The notes beneath the pieces were generated by a model. That model saw only the letters and a program-made list of their open reading frames with translations, was not told where the DNA came from and ran no database searches. Shown one piece after another: positions 20,601 through 35,600 of a DNA stretch of 64,000 nucleotides. Both the position numbers and the translations under genes were made by a program. This DNA is from Prinia subflava (lineage: Eukaryota > Chordata > Aves > Passeriformes > Cisticolidae). The first letter of the stretch is position 1. Each line of letters starts with the position of its first letter. Location of the stretch: positions 95,683,338 through 95,747,337 of the forward strand of contig NC_086247.1 of assembly GCF_021018805.1 (NCBI RefSeq). Direction: 5' to 3'.

Positions 20601-23600
20601 TTGTATATGAGTCAATAACAACTACATATTTTTTATCTTTAATTATCCTGATTTTCATACAACTTCGTTTGAAATTGTCTTCTGGCAGAAACTTACTTGG
20701 CAAGTTTATTTGCAAATTAACTTAGTTATTAAGTGTATTGTTATTGCTGTAATAATTTATTAGATGCATCATGGTTTTACAGACTGTGCAGTAAGAAATG
20801 TTTTCATGGTATCACTAGCTCTGGAAGGAGAGGTATTTCTCTTAACTGATTCATGAAGGTCATGAATTCTTAGCAGCCTTTGGAATTGCTTTTTTGTAGA
20901 CTAATGCTGATTGAATGGTAGCCTTGGCAAGAGAGCATTGGCTTGTTTCTCAGGGTTAATCTCTTTTTTTTGAAATGTCCAGCAAAGTGAACAAATGCTG
21001 ATGTACATCTCTTACAGATGCTTTGACAAAGATTATTACTCCATTTCATTAAATATGCTATACACATTTATAGGAAATAGTGAAAAAGGATTCATGATAG
21101 CATTGCCATCAGAAATGGCTTCAGGTCTCTAAATTCTGTCTTGGTGGATTGTCTTTGTCTTATTCAGCAGCTTAAAAGGGAAGTTTGGGTGGGAGCTCTG
21201 TGACTGTAAATTTACAGGCAAGGTTGCAGTACTGAAACTGGTGGGATAGAAACCTAAAAAAAATAAAATAGCAGTATTTTTTAGGCTGACAAGTTATTTT
21301 TTTCTCAAGGACTTGGATTCTGCTGGTAGTCAGAGGAGTGATAGAACTTTCCTAAAAGTCTGCCCATGTTAGAGTGAAAAAGGAATTGGACTCCCTTTCT
21401 AGAAACATGAGGGTACCTAATTACACAGAACTTCAAAGCTGTAAACTTAATACAGAAATGAGGTTTGCAGGTTTTAAACCTCTGAAACTAGGTCTGCTCA
21501 AAAGATTAATTGTCTAATATAACTAGCTGAAGCTAGTCACAAGGCAGCAAATAATCTCTCTAGAGTCTGGAAGAACTGCATTTAGAAGAGGGGCAATTGC
21601 TGCAGAAAACTCATTTGTTTTGCTTCAGAAAAAAAGGATTTACTTCAAAGTTGGGCAAGCAAAAGAATGGCTTTTTCTGCAGCACTTCAAAGGCCATCAC
21701 TAGAAGTCTAGCTTACTTACACTTCCTTGTCTGCTTCTTGGCCCACAGTTTGCTCCTCCATGTCACCTTGTCAATTTCTGTCTTTATGATGGTCTTAGTA
21801 ACTAGAGGCAGAGAGCTTAAATGCTGTAAAAAGTTACCTTGGTGGATCTGTCCAATGTTTGGTCCATTTGGTTAAGGAGAAGATGTATGCTTGGCATTCA
21901 GGAAAGAGTGTTTTTTAAATAAACATAAAAAAAAAAAGTCAGTTCTAAAGGAAACTGAGCATCCTGAAGAGGTAGAAGAGGCTCAAACTTTGCGATTCCG
22001 CTTTTGGCTTGTATTCATGAGCTTGCTGCTAGAATGTTACTGTGTTCTTCAATGAGTTGCCAAGATGGAGTAGTATCTTCTAGTCATTTAACAAAGGACT
22101 TGAAATGTTTACAGTTCTTTTGTTTTGTATTTTACAGGCAGATTTTAAACTGATGTGTGATAATGCAATGACTTACAACAGACCAGATACTGTTTACTAC
22201 AAGCTAGCCAAGAAGATACTGCACACAGGCTTTAAGATGATGAGCAAAGTAAGAGACCTATTAAAAACAAAAAGCAAAAACTTTGAGGGTTTTTATGTTA
22301 CCATACTTAAAAGGAACAAAGTAACAATGGTAAAGGCTATTTCATCCCTCTGTGATCAATTATAGCAGTGCCAGTTAGTGCTGCTGTATTTCAGGGGTTG
22401 ATGGCATTCTTGTTATAACCCAGTAATTTTTACTTACTTCTCAACCTTATCTGCACCACTGAAGTTTGTAAGAGTTTCTTTTGCTGGAAGCAATTATGAT
22501 CCACGTATATTGAACTCTAGTGTAAAATCATACTTCTGGCTGAAACTTTGTAAGCAAGATCTCATTTAAGTTTTATTTCTGCAAGAAAGCACTACTTTTT
22601 TCAAAGTGTTGGGTATAAGAGAGTTTTAAGAGGTGTTGCAAATACTTTTTAATACGGTTGCTGGCTTGTCAGATTAAGTTTTTGTGTGAGCTGCTCTGTG
22701 TGTGTGTGTGTGTGTGTGTGCACGCGTTACAGTGGTGGTAAGTTTTGTGTAAAATAGTTGGTTTTGCATATGCAGTTTGTTTGTTTGTTTGTTTCTCTCT
22801 TGATAGTTGGGCTGCAGAAATTCTGATGCCATGCTACCATGACCAAATCATGTTGCATCGCCATTGGAAACAAGACATTAAGAACAAAATAAGGCCATGG
22901 CCATTCCCATCCCATCCCATTATCATAGCACCTTGGCTATGAGGGAAAGGTTAAGTCCCTGCTGCTCTGTCCTTTCTGATTCTAGGAACGGCTGTTAGCT
23001 TTGAAGCGCAGCATGTCGTTTATGCAGGACATGGATTTTTCTCAGCAGGCAGCTCTTTTGGGCGATGAAGACACACCAGTTGAAGAACCTGTTCCTGAAG
23101 TTGTTCCTGTACAAGCAGAGACTACTAAGAAATCCAAAAAGCAAAATAAAGAAGTTATTAGGTAAAAGCTTTAATGGGCCCGCTTACTGGCTTGTTGCAG
23201 CTTTTGTAGTATTACACAGCAGCAAAGAATTGAGGAAAACACTCAGCATTTTTCCTTAGAGGTCCATAAGATAAATGGGCAATTTTATATTTATGTATAG
23301 AACTTGTCTAATAACCCAGTGATTCCTAACCTGAAGCAAACAATGCAAAAAGTTACTGCATATTCTTTCAAACACTTAAAATTAATATCTATAGAGATAT
23401 TTTCATTCTTCTTTATATCTGTATTAAATAATGAATGGATTCTTCTCATGAAGATTTAAAATGATATTTTATTTTGGATATAGCTACAATTACCTTTTGC
23501 ATTTTGTCCCTTTTTTTCCTTTCCTGAAGTAGTCTCATCAAAATGTAAGAGGTTCTTTCCAGGAGGGCAAAGTGGCCCCAGATCAGTGAGTGATTTTATT

Positions 23601-26600
23601 TAACTTTAACCTTGTCTGGCAGGTTATGAAGGTATGGGACATTATTTCTGGAGCAGATGATACATTCTCCCCAGTGAAATCATATTGAGCTCCTTGGTAA
23701 AATACATTGCTAGTGCAATAGTAATCCTCCAGCTAATAGGTACCCCCATGTCACAAATTCGTATTTTTATAGCTAAAGTCTAGTGTTAGTAAAAGTTTTT
23801 TTAAAATCTGAATTTAGTTGATTTATTTTATGAGATTTTAGCAGGAACCATGATATACAACCAACTTACGTTACTCAGTGTGCTTGCATAGACATCCAAA
23901 GATAGACCATGAATTTAAATTGTAGTGCATTCTATCAACTGGAATTTTATGGAAAAAATACTGCAACGGAGCATCACTAATTATGTCATAAATAAACTGG
24001 TTGTGTAGATGCATTCTGCAGGTTTCTTTGTAAATCTTGAAAGTATAAAAAATGAAATATACCTTGTTTCATATTTCTTCAAAGTGAACTTTCGAGTTCT
24101 CATCAGCCATTTTTCATTTTTTATACTTTCAGCATTTTTGTAATCCTTAATCCTGATGGAAGAAGTCGTATTCTAATTTAGGGTTTTTTTTTTTGAAACA
24201 GAAGCCTGCAACATGTATCTTCAAAAATAATTTTAAGCAGTAATTATCTATGGTGGAAGCTATTCTAATGATAACATACAGAAACTAATCTGTTACTATA
24301 TCATAGAGAATTAAGAAAGTGTAATTTGTCCTTTGTTTAATGGACTGTGGATCGAAATCGTGATTTCTGACGTGAAAGCACATTTTTGTAAACAAATCTT
24401 GAGGGGGAGGTGCTTTGGGTTTTGATTGTTAGTGGTTTTTTATAAGACACAATAATTTGGTTTGTGTGGTGTCTGGCATTAATTCTTGCATAAACTCTGC
24501 CACAGGAATAACTTTGTTCTTTGTCACAGTGCAAGAAATTGAGACTGCCAAACCACACAGTGTGGCTTTGTCTTTAATATCTACCTTAACATACAGTTCA
24601 GATAGTTAAAAATTATGACCTTTAATTTTATCCTGGTACCACTTTCTCAGCAATCAGTTGTAGTATGAATCTACTTTCCTGTTCTTTGCAATATTTATAT
24701 AATTTCAGTAGTTGGAATTAATTTGGTTCTTTTCTAATTAACATGAACTTTTAAATGCTTGTATTTTTGCGGCTGTAGTATGACACTGTATTTTTTGATG
24801 AACAATAAGAGCCTTAGAGGGGAAAACCAAACCTAATAGCAGATATTTTTCATGGTTACAAACAGAGAAGGAGCTTAAATCAATGCTCGCAAAGTGTTAA
24901 AGCAGCTTAGCCCTCTATATAGAGAAAAAAGTGACATGATCACTTGAACATCCTAATGTTTAATTAGTTTTTGAATGTTGCAATCTTCTGAGCATTCTCT
25001 CAAAATTTTTGTCCTTTAAGTATTCTGTAATGTGCAATAGAAAGTGCCAGTTGTTGAGGAGTTTCCTGCTGTGTACACTCTTTCCTAAAGTTTCAATGAA
25101 ACAAAATAGTATAACACATTTGTTTTGTAATAGTATCATCCTGTGATCTTTTTATTGTCTTTAATAGCAAAACTTACTTTTGTATCGGATCTGAATCTCT
25201 ATACAGAGAGAAATTCTTAGCTAAGCAAATGGAAGAAGATAACCCAGGAGAGAGAAATGGATTTGGTGTGAGGAGATGCTCTACCCAGTACCTAAGGTGT
25301 TTGGCCCTGGTGTCTAATGTCCATATAATGCCCTGAAATACTTTGATGTACAACATTTATTTTATATATAAAATACAACGAAGACTGCCATATTCTATGA
25401 TATCTTCACACTTCTCTTTATGATACTACCTTTTTCTGATTTTATGTTATAGCTGTGTCCTGTTCCATTCTTGGGTATGCTGATTTGCTACGATTTTATT
25501 GGTTTGGAGCTTTAATGAAAAGGGATCTACTGAAAGATAAATGTTCAATTCTGTAATTTCAATTACAAGCAGTCGTGTGATTGATACAGATTAGGAATGC
25601 TAATTGCCAATACTAGAAAACATAGGAATTAAAGGACTCCCTGTTAGACTTGGAGTTGTGTCCTACTTCTGCAAGCAGCTATATGACATAATTATTATAA
25701 ATGCAGCCTGTTGGGTTTTTTCTCTGATAAGCAACAGTTTCTATCCCTCATTACATAATTTATTTTCTGCATCTTCCTGTTTGGAATTTTTGAAAATAGC
25801 GTATTTGTGCATGTGGGAGACTAAGGAGGCATACAGCATTCACCTTGTATTTATGCCAGTTTTACTCCCAATTTCTGTTATGTACTTCATTTTATACTTC
25901 ATTTTCATCAAGGTACAGAAACAATTATATTTTTGAAATTAAGTAGTTTGGTAGTTCACAGCTTCTGCTGCAAAACTTTATAATATGATTATAATTCCAC
26001 TTAAAAGCTGAAGTATACTGACACTGGGAGAATAGTGGGACTGATTGTTCTATTAAGAAAAGCCAGAATTCAGCCCTTTGTTTTGTTTTAGCTTTTAATT
26101 TCTACAGCTCCTCTTCTTCTCTCTTTTAGCTGCATTTTTGAACCCGAGGGGAATGCGTGCAGCCTGACTGACAGCACTGCTGAAGAACATGTCCTGGCAC
26201 TAGTGGAACATGCAGCAGATGAAGCTCGGGATAGGATTAATCGATATCTACCCAATAGCAAGGTCTACTGCACATGGCAGTTTACAGTTCCAGTTTGTGC
26301 CTGACTATCAAATGCTTTGTTTCGTGTTAGGAAGCAGGCTTTACTGTTAGGCTTTCTGAGACTGGAGCATCTGGGATTATATGTTCTGTGTGGAATAACA
26401 GTACTGCTGTTGTCTATCATTTAGTTTCCACTGAAAGCCTATGTAGGGGGTCCTAAATGGATCTCAGATTCTATTGTGTGTTGAACATCTTTGGAAATTC
26501 ACTTGCAGGAAAGTGAAATGTTGCTTAATCTTGAGTTGCAGCCCTTAGCATTGAAAGTGACTAAAATCACATCACACTTCTCTTATTGTTGCAGCCTCAG

Positions 26601-29600
26601 AAAAAGTGAGCTATGACATAGGTTGAAGGAATCCCTATAAGGATTCCCCCCCTCTCCCTGCAGGAATGAACATATTTTTAGTGTTAAATTACTGTTATTA
26701 ATGAGTCTGTAAACTCTTGTAGTTTTGTATTTACAAGTAGTAGCTGTCAGCTGTAGCATGAGTACCAAATACAAAGATCTTTTATTAACTAGATTTAGAT
26801 AGCAAGTTTGACAGTCCTGAATGTGGATCTGATGTTGTTATGTGTATTTGAGTTTTGTGCTCTTCCAAGGGTTAGAAGGACAAGCTTCATGGTGCTGTTG
26901 GTGCAGTTTTCTCTGAAGGATTAATTTTTCTGGCTGTGGGTTTTTTAGCTCTGTGATGATGGGTTCCTTCATTTCCTTATGCTAGGATTGGAGTGAATGC
27001 TCCAGGCATTCACTACAGATCTGTACTGAGATGCTCTTGCCCTTGAATTATTCCCACCTTTGCTCCCATTTCCCATCTGTCACTCTAGTGGCCACTGCAG
27101 TCGAGAAAAGAATCACGATGTGTCCACATCCTGCATTTTCCACCTCTTTAAAAAGTATTGCAGAAGAAACTTTACTTTGAAGCAAAAGTGGTGTTGTGTC
27201 TTCAAACTAAAATGTCCACTTCTTGGGCAGTGGCCCTGATTATGCAGTCAATTTAGGCTCAACTGCATTATGAAGTAAAACTGCAAAGAGTAGTGAGTGA
27301 AGGCTTAGCTTCAATATATTTGTTTCTTTGGATAATTAGAAGACTTGCTAGGATAGAAGGGTGTTTGAAACCTCCACAGTAAGAGTGGCTTTTTAAATCT
27401 CTTCGAAGCAATAACAGTCTTTCATGCTGATGCAGTCAAACTTCAAGGAAGTTTCTCAAGGTGTTCAGCTCTTAATTGCTAAGGCTGTTAAATCAGCTCA
27501 ACAGCCCCACTGCATGTCCCATTGAACCTACCTAGGTAACACTGGTATGTTCTTGGAATTCAACCATTGCTAAGTTTTGCTATCATTTGAAGATATTGTT
27601 CTTGTTCATTCTCTTTCCAGCATCTCTTACCTCTGTTTTTATTGTATGCTAATATTAGCTTTGGCCTCCTGTACGGAGAGAGTTTTAAACTTTTTCGGAT
27701 GGAAGGGGATAAAAGACAAAATAGGAGACATTTATTGTTGATCTCCTTGGAAGTATTTACTAGTATTTTTGTAGGGAGAGAACAGTTTTCATTTTCTCTT
27801 AATATTGACAGGATACAGTATTTTTTTTTTCTCAGTTCATTTGTAGTTGGTTTCTCGCATCAGCTTTGCTTGTTGCATCAGATCTGGCTCTGACTTTACA
27901 GACCCTGGTGTGCTCTGTTGTCTTTCATATCTGTCTTTAACATTGTGCTTGTCTACTTCAATAGGTCTGTCATAGCACTTCTTCCTCTAGAAGAATTTGG
28001 TAGTGTGTTCATAAAAGTACTTCTAATTAGAGGAAGTTGTGAGTGAGGCACGAAAACAAGCATTCAATCTGCATTTGAAAATAAGCAGTGACTTTGTGGA
28101 TAGGAGTTACAGATCTGCTTCTAAAGAGAATGTGTATTCTAGACTAGCAGTCAGAAAGGCTGTCTCTGTGCTAATGATAATGGAATTGTGTTTGTCTTGG
28201 GTGAAAACTTTAGATCTGATTCAGAAAGATGAATAAGGCATTGTATATATGATGTATGAACTTTTCCTCCTAAGTCTTCTATTCTGAAACACTTGCTAAG
28301 TGGTGTTAAATAGTTGTGACTCAAGGTTCTCTGTATGAAAAAGGGAATACCAAAGTGCAGTATCTCAATACAGCTAAAAATGCCTTTTATAGTTTCGTCT
28401 GTAAATGGGCAATTCTTTCCTTGAGTGTGAGCAGTTTTGAATGATTCCTCATGTATCTTTCTGATTTTATTCACAGATTGGTTATCTGAAAAAAAATGGA
28501 GATGGAACTTTATTATTTAGTGTAGTAAATTCATCTGATCCAGAAGCTGAAGGTAAAAGCCATTCTCTTTCAAGCAATCATTTCCAGTCTTGAATGTTCT
28601 AACAGGCTTTAGAGTCTTAAATGTAGATACAGATCCTGTGTAGTATAGGGGTTTTTAAATTGTTGTTAAAAAAAATATTACTATTTTCATTAATTATTTC
28701 CCAAATATCCCAAAGGTGTTTCTGTTTGTCTTTCATATTTTCACTCTTCAGATGCTTTGTGTAAAACAAATGATGCTAACAGTGAGAAGATAAAATAATA
28801 TCTCCTTATATGCACTTGTACATTGCTACAACTTTATCAAGAGCTTGGAAGATGAGCTTTTACTGCAAGTTCACTGTAGTGTTAGTATCTAATGACAAAA
28901 GGTGAATGAAAATACTGCAATCCTATGTAAATGTGCAATGCACAGATGCAAATTGAGAATAATCTTTTACCTCTTTATTACCTAATTTAAGTCATTAGCT
29001 AAATTTCAGTTTTAAGTTTATGAGGTTTTGAGTAATTCCTTTTTCTTTAGTTCCTTGATCTTTTCTCTTGTTTTTTGTTGGGTTTTTTTCTGTTGCCATT
29101 ATGTTATTTATACTGTTTTATGCTTTTCCTTCGCTTTAATTTCAAGCTCAAGATGCAAAAATATTGAAAATTTGTAATGAGTAAAATACAATAGGTTTTT
29201 GGTGCTGAGTGTCATGTTGATTTTTCACTTCCTTCTGTGCACCTTTTGAGATTGGACTTTTTTCACAGCTTTCCTCTTGTTTCACTGATGTATATATGAA
29301 TGCTTTTGACTAATCACATTGAGAGATGCTAACCTGCTAAATTTTTTTACATTTGGTGGTAAATTTTTGTGGAATGAAATTGAGCATTTTGGCTGCTATC
29401 TTGCCTATTACGTATTTCTGAAAAAAAACCCCACCATGATTTAATGCCTCTGAAATTATGCCACTGAAAACATTTAAAGAGTGATGGTAATGGACTTGTC
29501 TAAACAAACAACCACTAAGTCAACATAAGAGACTGCAATATACTCCTTTTATCACTTCGGTAATATCTGAATCTCAAAAGTTTGTGAATCAGCTACTAAA

Positions 29601-32600
29601 ATAATTAGTATACAGATGCTGCTGTATACTTTAAAAGTGAAATAACTCAAGTAAGTCATAGATCTTCTGGATATGACATGGAAGCATATTTATAGCTTTT
29701 GTTTGAAATTTAAATGGAGAACCTGAATTACAGTACCTACCCTTAATGTATAGTTTAAAACACATTTATTCTTTGTTAGTTACAACTCTAAAATTATTTG
29801 TCATAAATTGTAAACATGAAGTGCTTTTCTAAGCCTTCTTTTAAATCAAATTATTAGAGGAAGAAACTCACCCAGTGGATCTGAGTTCGCTGTCAAGCAA
29901 ATTATTACCTGGCTTCACTACACTGGGCTTCAAAGATGAACGAAGAAATAAAGGTAAATACCAAAGACTGTGTTTTAACTTTGTATTTATTAAATGTTCA
30001 AGCAATTACTTGATATAAAATAATTTCAGTTTATAGTTGTCTCCAAATGAAAGTTCACTTGGTTATTTTTATAACATAAAATAATTCTATCAACAGCAGA
30101 ATCCAGTTTTTATTAAATAGAACTTTTTGGTTATTAAATGTAATTTAATTAGCAGTTTATGGATTAATATTTTTCCTTAGTGTTATAGCCACACTAGAAT
30201 ATTTCCAGTAATGATAGTCCATTTCCTCTGGGGGAAATAGGTTTTCCTTAGTCATTCCACTTACAGTTGAAAGACAACTTCCAGCAATTTGCATTTTTGT
30301 AATATATGACAAAGATTTTTGTGGACTGATTGTTTTTTCCTAGTATTACTGACAGTTTTTAATAGTTTCTAATCTGTCCAGAAACGGACTGGCAACCAAT
30401 GGTAAAGTAGATGCGCACAAAATGTAGAAATGTGAAAGGGAATGTAGCCATGAACCTTTTTCTTCTCAGCATAGGGTAAATAACTTAGTTCTTGATTTTT
30501 CAGTAGTACATTTGTTATATGGTTAAAATAATTGTGCTGATTGTAGAGTCTTGAAGTGTCCTTGAGATACTGCTCTTGCTTTCATTTGGAGACAAAAAAT
30601 ATGTGGTACTTTCTGTATCTATTTCAGAAAACGCAATCTTTTTTTTTCCCCCAAGTGATCTTTGACACTTCTGCTAATCATTTGTTGTGTCTTCTACCTG
30701 TGTAGTAACCTTTCTTACCAGTGCCAATACAGCACCTTCCTTGCAAAACAACTCTATATTCCATGATTTGAAACCAGATGAGATGGAGCTCCTATACTCA
30801 GCATATGGTGATGAAACTGGGATCCAGTGTGCCTTAAGGTAAGGGCTTCCTTATTAGGAAGGCTAACCTGCAAAGAAATTTAAACTAGATCTCAGCTAAG
30901 AGCCTCCAAATCCTGATTTTTTTTCCTAAAACTTATTTTTAAAATAAATCACTATAAAATTTGAGGCTAATTTTCATCCTTCTTGGGTTTTTTGGGGGGG
31001 TTTTTTGTTTGTTTGCTTGATTTTGGATAGTTGGCAGTGGGGAAAGTTTTGGGGGCGTTCTCCATTTGTCCTTTTAAGGTATTCTATTTTATTGCAAGGT
31101 TGTTACTGGTCTTGTTATTAGGGTCTTCAACCACAGTATATTATAGGTTGCCACAGATTTAGTGTTTTGCTTTAAACCCTGCAATAAATAATTTGAAAAG
31201 ACAAGTAATGTATTTCAGTGGCTTTAAAGCGATATTTTTCAAGGGAGTTCAAAAGGGTTAAAGCTACTTAAAAAGAAAAATGCCAATTATCATTAAATTG
31301 TTGATCTTGGAGGGAAAGAAATAGTTTCAAGCTTTTTATGTCTTGTGTTTTGTCTTTTAACCCACTAACCTACCATCAGTGATAGTTCAAGTAAAAATTT
31401 CCTGGTACTTGTGAAAAACAAATTGCAGATCTATTTTCTATTAAAATAAAAGAAAAAGCTCTATGTCCTAACAACCTTAATTGCTTTCCTGAAGAAGCAT
31501 AAAAGAGATAAAGAAAAAAGGAAATGTAGGTGTAATGCAGTGTATTTGGGAAAACATATTTTAAGTTGAAGCAGTTTTTACGAAAGTAAATGTTTTCTCT
31601 AATGCTTATCCCCCATTCCTGCTAGCTTACAAGAATTCGTGAAGGATGCTGGAAGTTATAGCAAGAAAATAGTTGATGATCTTCTGGACCAGATCACTAG
31701 TGGCGACCATTCCAAAACTATTTATCAGCTAAAGCAGGTGTGTCCTGGGTGCACTGAAGTGTCACAAATTTACCAGAATAACAATGAATTTATTGGCATT
31801 TTTATACTGTGTGAGATGCTTTGTTTTCCACTGTCAGTTTAAGCAGTGCAATTTTAGCTGTTCAAGCAACCAGAAACCAAATTAGAGACTGAATTAATCA
31901 TCGAAGGAGGAATCCTTTTCTCTGGCTAGGTCAGTTCTCCAATGTGGTTCACTATGTGACTGCAGAGAGGAGGATGCAGGAAACGCAGCATAGCAGGGAC
32001 CAACCAACTGGATGGAGTTTGGGCAGCCTTGTCACTCAATGTCATGATGTACATAGAGTCTTCTGAGTTACATTGCAATGCTTTTGTTAAGGTTTTGGGT
32101 TTTTTCTTGGTTGAAAGACAAAATATAGTTCTCAAGGACGGATTAATTATTTGGAACATGGAAGTAAAGTTAAAAAACAGAGTAATTATCACTGTACCAG
32201 ATGTCCGTTACCTCCCAGTGCTAACTTTTACATTCATGTAGTGTGTCTACAGGGAAAGCTTTTAACTTATTTACAAAAGCACTTTCCTGATAAGATTTAT
32301 ACTAAGATTGGAGAAGATAGTTTTCTCAGAAATGTGTATGATTCTAGTAAGAATGTTTGCATTCCCAAGACAAAATAAGCTAAAAAATTGCAAAATTTCT
32401 GCAGATAAATCCCGTGTTATTTTCACTTTGAAAACCACTCTTAGTTTGAAATAATTGTCTGCTATTTAAAATGCTGACACTCTGAAAGATTGAAGAATAA
32501 AGAAAGGTAGGCAGGGTGGAAAGACGGAAAGTACTTAGGCTTCCTGATGTGGTGGAAATGAGATTATGCTACGTCTTTGCAGATTTAAAAGTGGAATAGG

Positions 32601-35600
32601 ATGGGTGGTGTTTGGAAATAAGGAGACAATAGAATGAAAAACTCCAATAATCCTTTAGAATTTTCTGGGTGTTTTTTCTGTACAGGAAAAAGATGGTACA
32701 TATAATAGGAAGAAAAGTAAAGGATTAGTTAAAAAAGTTAAACCCTAATATTTTGAATACGCTTCTACATATAGAAATGTGTGTATGCAACATAGTCAAC
32801 CTAACTTTAAAATAAAATGTGCCTTTGCCTTTTACCACATTTTTCTATGAATGTCATTCCAGGTGAGAATTTCTGAAGATCTCTCAAATGGTCAATTTGA
32901 GAGATTGAGGCTATTTACACTTGAAAATGCTATTCAGTTGTGACATATATAGATATACGCTGATTTTACACAATTAAGTATGTTTCACTGTTCATATACA
33001 TGGTGTTTTATGCTTGAGCATTTTGTATTGCTGCATTTGAGTAAAATTAGTAACTCTGAAAATACAATCTTAATGATCTGTGATCAGAATTTACTGAAGT
33101 AATGATGAAGATACTGCATTTGAATATAAAGTTTGTGAGCAGAAGAAATAGTATAAGGGGATTCCAAGATTAGTTAAAATGCATAATACTAAAATATTTA
33201 AGAACAGCAAGCGTTGCATTCTAATTGCATTACAGATACGTGAAAAAATTAGCTGTCTCTAGTCTCCTTTTGTGTGTGATTTGAATATACTTGAGATGGT
33301 ACAAGAAAGATGTATTTCTCATGTGTTGAATATAAGTGATTGGTATTCTTTCTTTCCAGAGGCGAAACATCTCAGTAAAACCACTGGATGAAGTTAAAGT
33401 AAGTTATGCTAATACTCAGTCTGTTTGTTTGGGGTTTTTAACTGGGAAAAGTGGGGTTTTTTGGCATTTAAAGTAGAAAAAGTTATGTTCTCTGAGCTTG
33501 CAACATTCAAATTCTTTATTTATGGGCTTCTGTTCTGTATTGTAATACAGAAAAGATTGATAAGTGGAGTATATGAGAAAGGAAAGGCTTTAGGTTATTC
33601 CTAGAGAGGCTGTCCTGGTTAGTTACAAATTGTTGGCATGACTGGTATGTGATTGCCCTAGAGAAGAGCTGGCCTTCATTTTTTTATGAAGGTTGTACTC
33701 AAACATAACAGAATGTAGCAGTTTTCTGCGATGGCCCAGCACCTCATTGTGGAAAACCAGTAAATTACACAAATTTAATTCAGGGAACATTCTTAGTAAA
33801 TATAAGCTATAAAATGCTAAGATCTAAAGTATTGCTTTGTTCTTTAGGTTCTTCCAGTTCTTATAAAAGAAGAACACAAGTTGCGTAATACCTGTCTGGA
33901 TTCTTCCAAACAGATTATGGTAAAATGCTTGGGGTATAGGGGAGGGAAATAACAAGAAAAAAAATACATAAACAAAAAAGTAATGTTGAGACATTATTTT
34001 GTTTCCGTGCACAATCTGAGGTTGAATATTAAAATTACATTATCTAGAATAAGGTTGCAGTACTGAAAATTAATTCTCTGATACTCAGTCTGGTTTTGTT
34101 TGTGGCTTTATTGTTCTTCAGCTTATTTTAGCATGCATAACTAAGTCTCAGAGGCAGAAAGATCACATAGGAATCTGAAAAAAAAACTTGACCTGTAGAT
34201 TGATATTTGAGGTTCAGCCTGCTGTAAAGTTGTAAAAACCCCATTAATATTAATCAGTTTTACCACATCCATTGAAAATGTCTATTAGAAAGTATGGATA
34301 AATAATGCGTATCTTATACTTTTACAGCTACTAATCAAATCTTTCTTTAAGTGGTACTGATTTTAGCTTGCGAATTATGTGTGACAACAGAAGATATGCA
34401 CTGCATTCCATGGCAATTCACATAAAAATTACATGGATCACATTATAGCAACTAAAAAAAACTCATAGTTTTACAAATATTCCTTATGTTTTGTGGAAAG
34501 GTGTGGATTTCTGTGGAGGGTGACTAAGTTATTTCATATAAGTGCTAGGTTTCATTTTTGTATATCTAGAAGATAATATCTGGATGTGTGTTTACCTGAG
34601 CGTCTCATTTCTTTTGCTGAAACCGCCTCAGAGATTTCCCTTAGAACCGGTTTTGAAGCTTAGTGACTCTGATTTCTTCCTTTGTGCCATTACATTAGCA
34701 ATAGTGCAATGGGTGTGGAAAGAAAGGGAATTGTAAATTCAGGCTGTATTTCATTATCCAGATGTATAGGAAAAATATAGAGAGGCCAGTTCCAGCTAGT
34801 ACTGTGAAGAAGGAGGCCCACTGTTCAAAAAATTTCAATAAATCCAATGTTCACATATGGAGAAGATGAGGGACACTGTTGCTACTTCCAGTTGCTAGGG
34901 TCCTGCCATGAGACATGGGTCAGTTGAGTATGTAGTTGAGTTTCAGCAGTCCCGGATCATGAGGTAAAAGACTTGGACTACTGTGACATCCCTGGCCATT
35001 CATGTGACTGGTCTGTCAGCTGACTGGAACGTTTTTGAGCTGTCTCTGAATTTCAGGTTAGCCAAGACGGTTATGTATGCTCCAGTCTCAGGTGTTGAGA
35101 TAACACTTCTGAGAGAACGGATTTGTGCCTTAAACATTGTAAAGTTAACATGACAGCTTGTCACTCTTGCTAATCTTTCTACTTCTTGTATTTTAATAGG
35201 TTGGAGAATCTGCTGGAGACAGTAACACTTCTGACTTGGACTTTCTCTCCATGAAGCCGTATTCAGATGTCTCTCTTGATATTTCTATGTTAAATTCATT
35301 GGGTAAGTAACTAAATATACAAGACATCAATTATGGTTTAGTTGTACCATTTAGACAAAATGATAGCTGGATTTGGTAAGACTAAAAAAAGTGTTTGAAA
35401 AGTAGTAATAAGTATACTTTTGACAAAGGTGAAAGTCTAGGGCTGATAAATGAAACTTTGCTTTTTCCTTTGAGACATCCATGTGTTGTCCAAGCTAACT
35501 TTTCTGGTACAACTGAAGAAAACAAGGTATTTGTACCTTATTATTTTGATAGCTTTGCTTATATTTCTTGTCTTCGTAGTAACATAAATTTTAAGAATCA

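Noticed and set aside
22697..22920. Cluster of TG, GTTT and ATCCC repeats considered as a CRISPR-like or regulatory array
   Set aside because: Ordinary microsatellites in an intron; no spacers or larger units.
25604..25936. 110-codon hydrophobic ORF in BRD9 intron 7
   Set aside because: T-rich intronic sequence gives chance hydrophobic frames; no conserved motif or splice pattern.
26947..27036. Possible C/D-box snoRNA in BRD9 intron 8 (tgatgatgg ... ctgag)
   Set aside because: There is no terminal stem and no convincing D'/C' boxes; box-like strings are common by chance.
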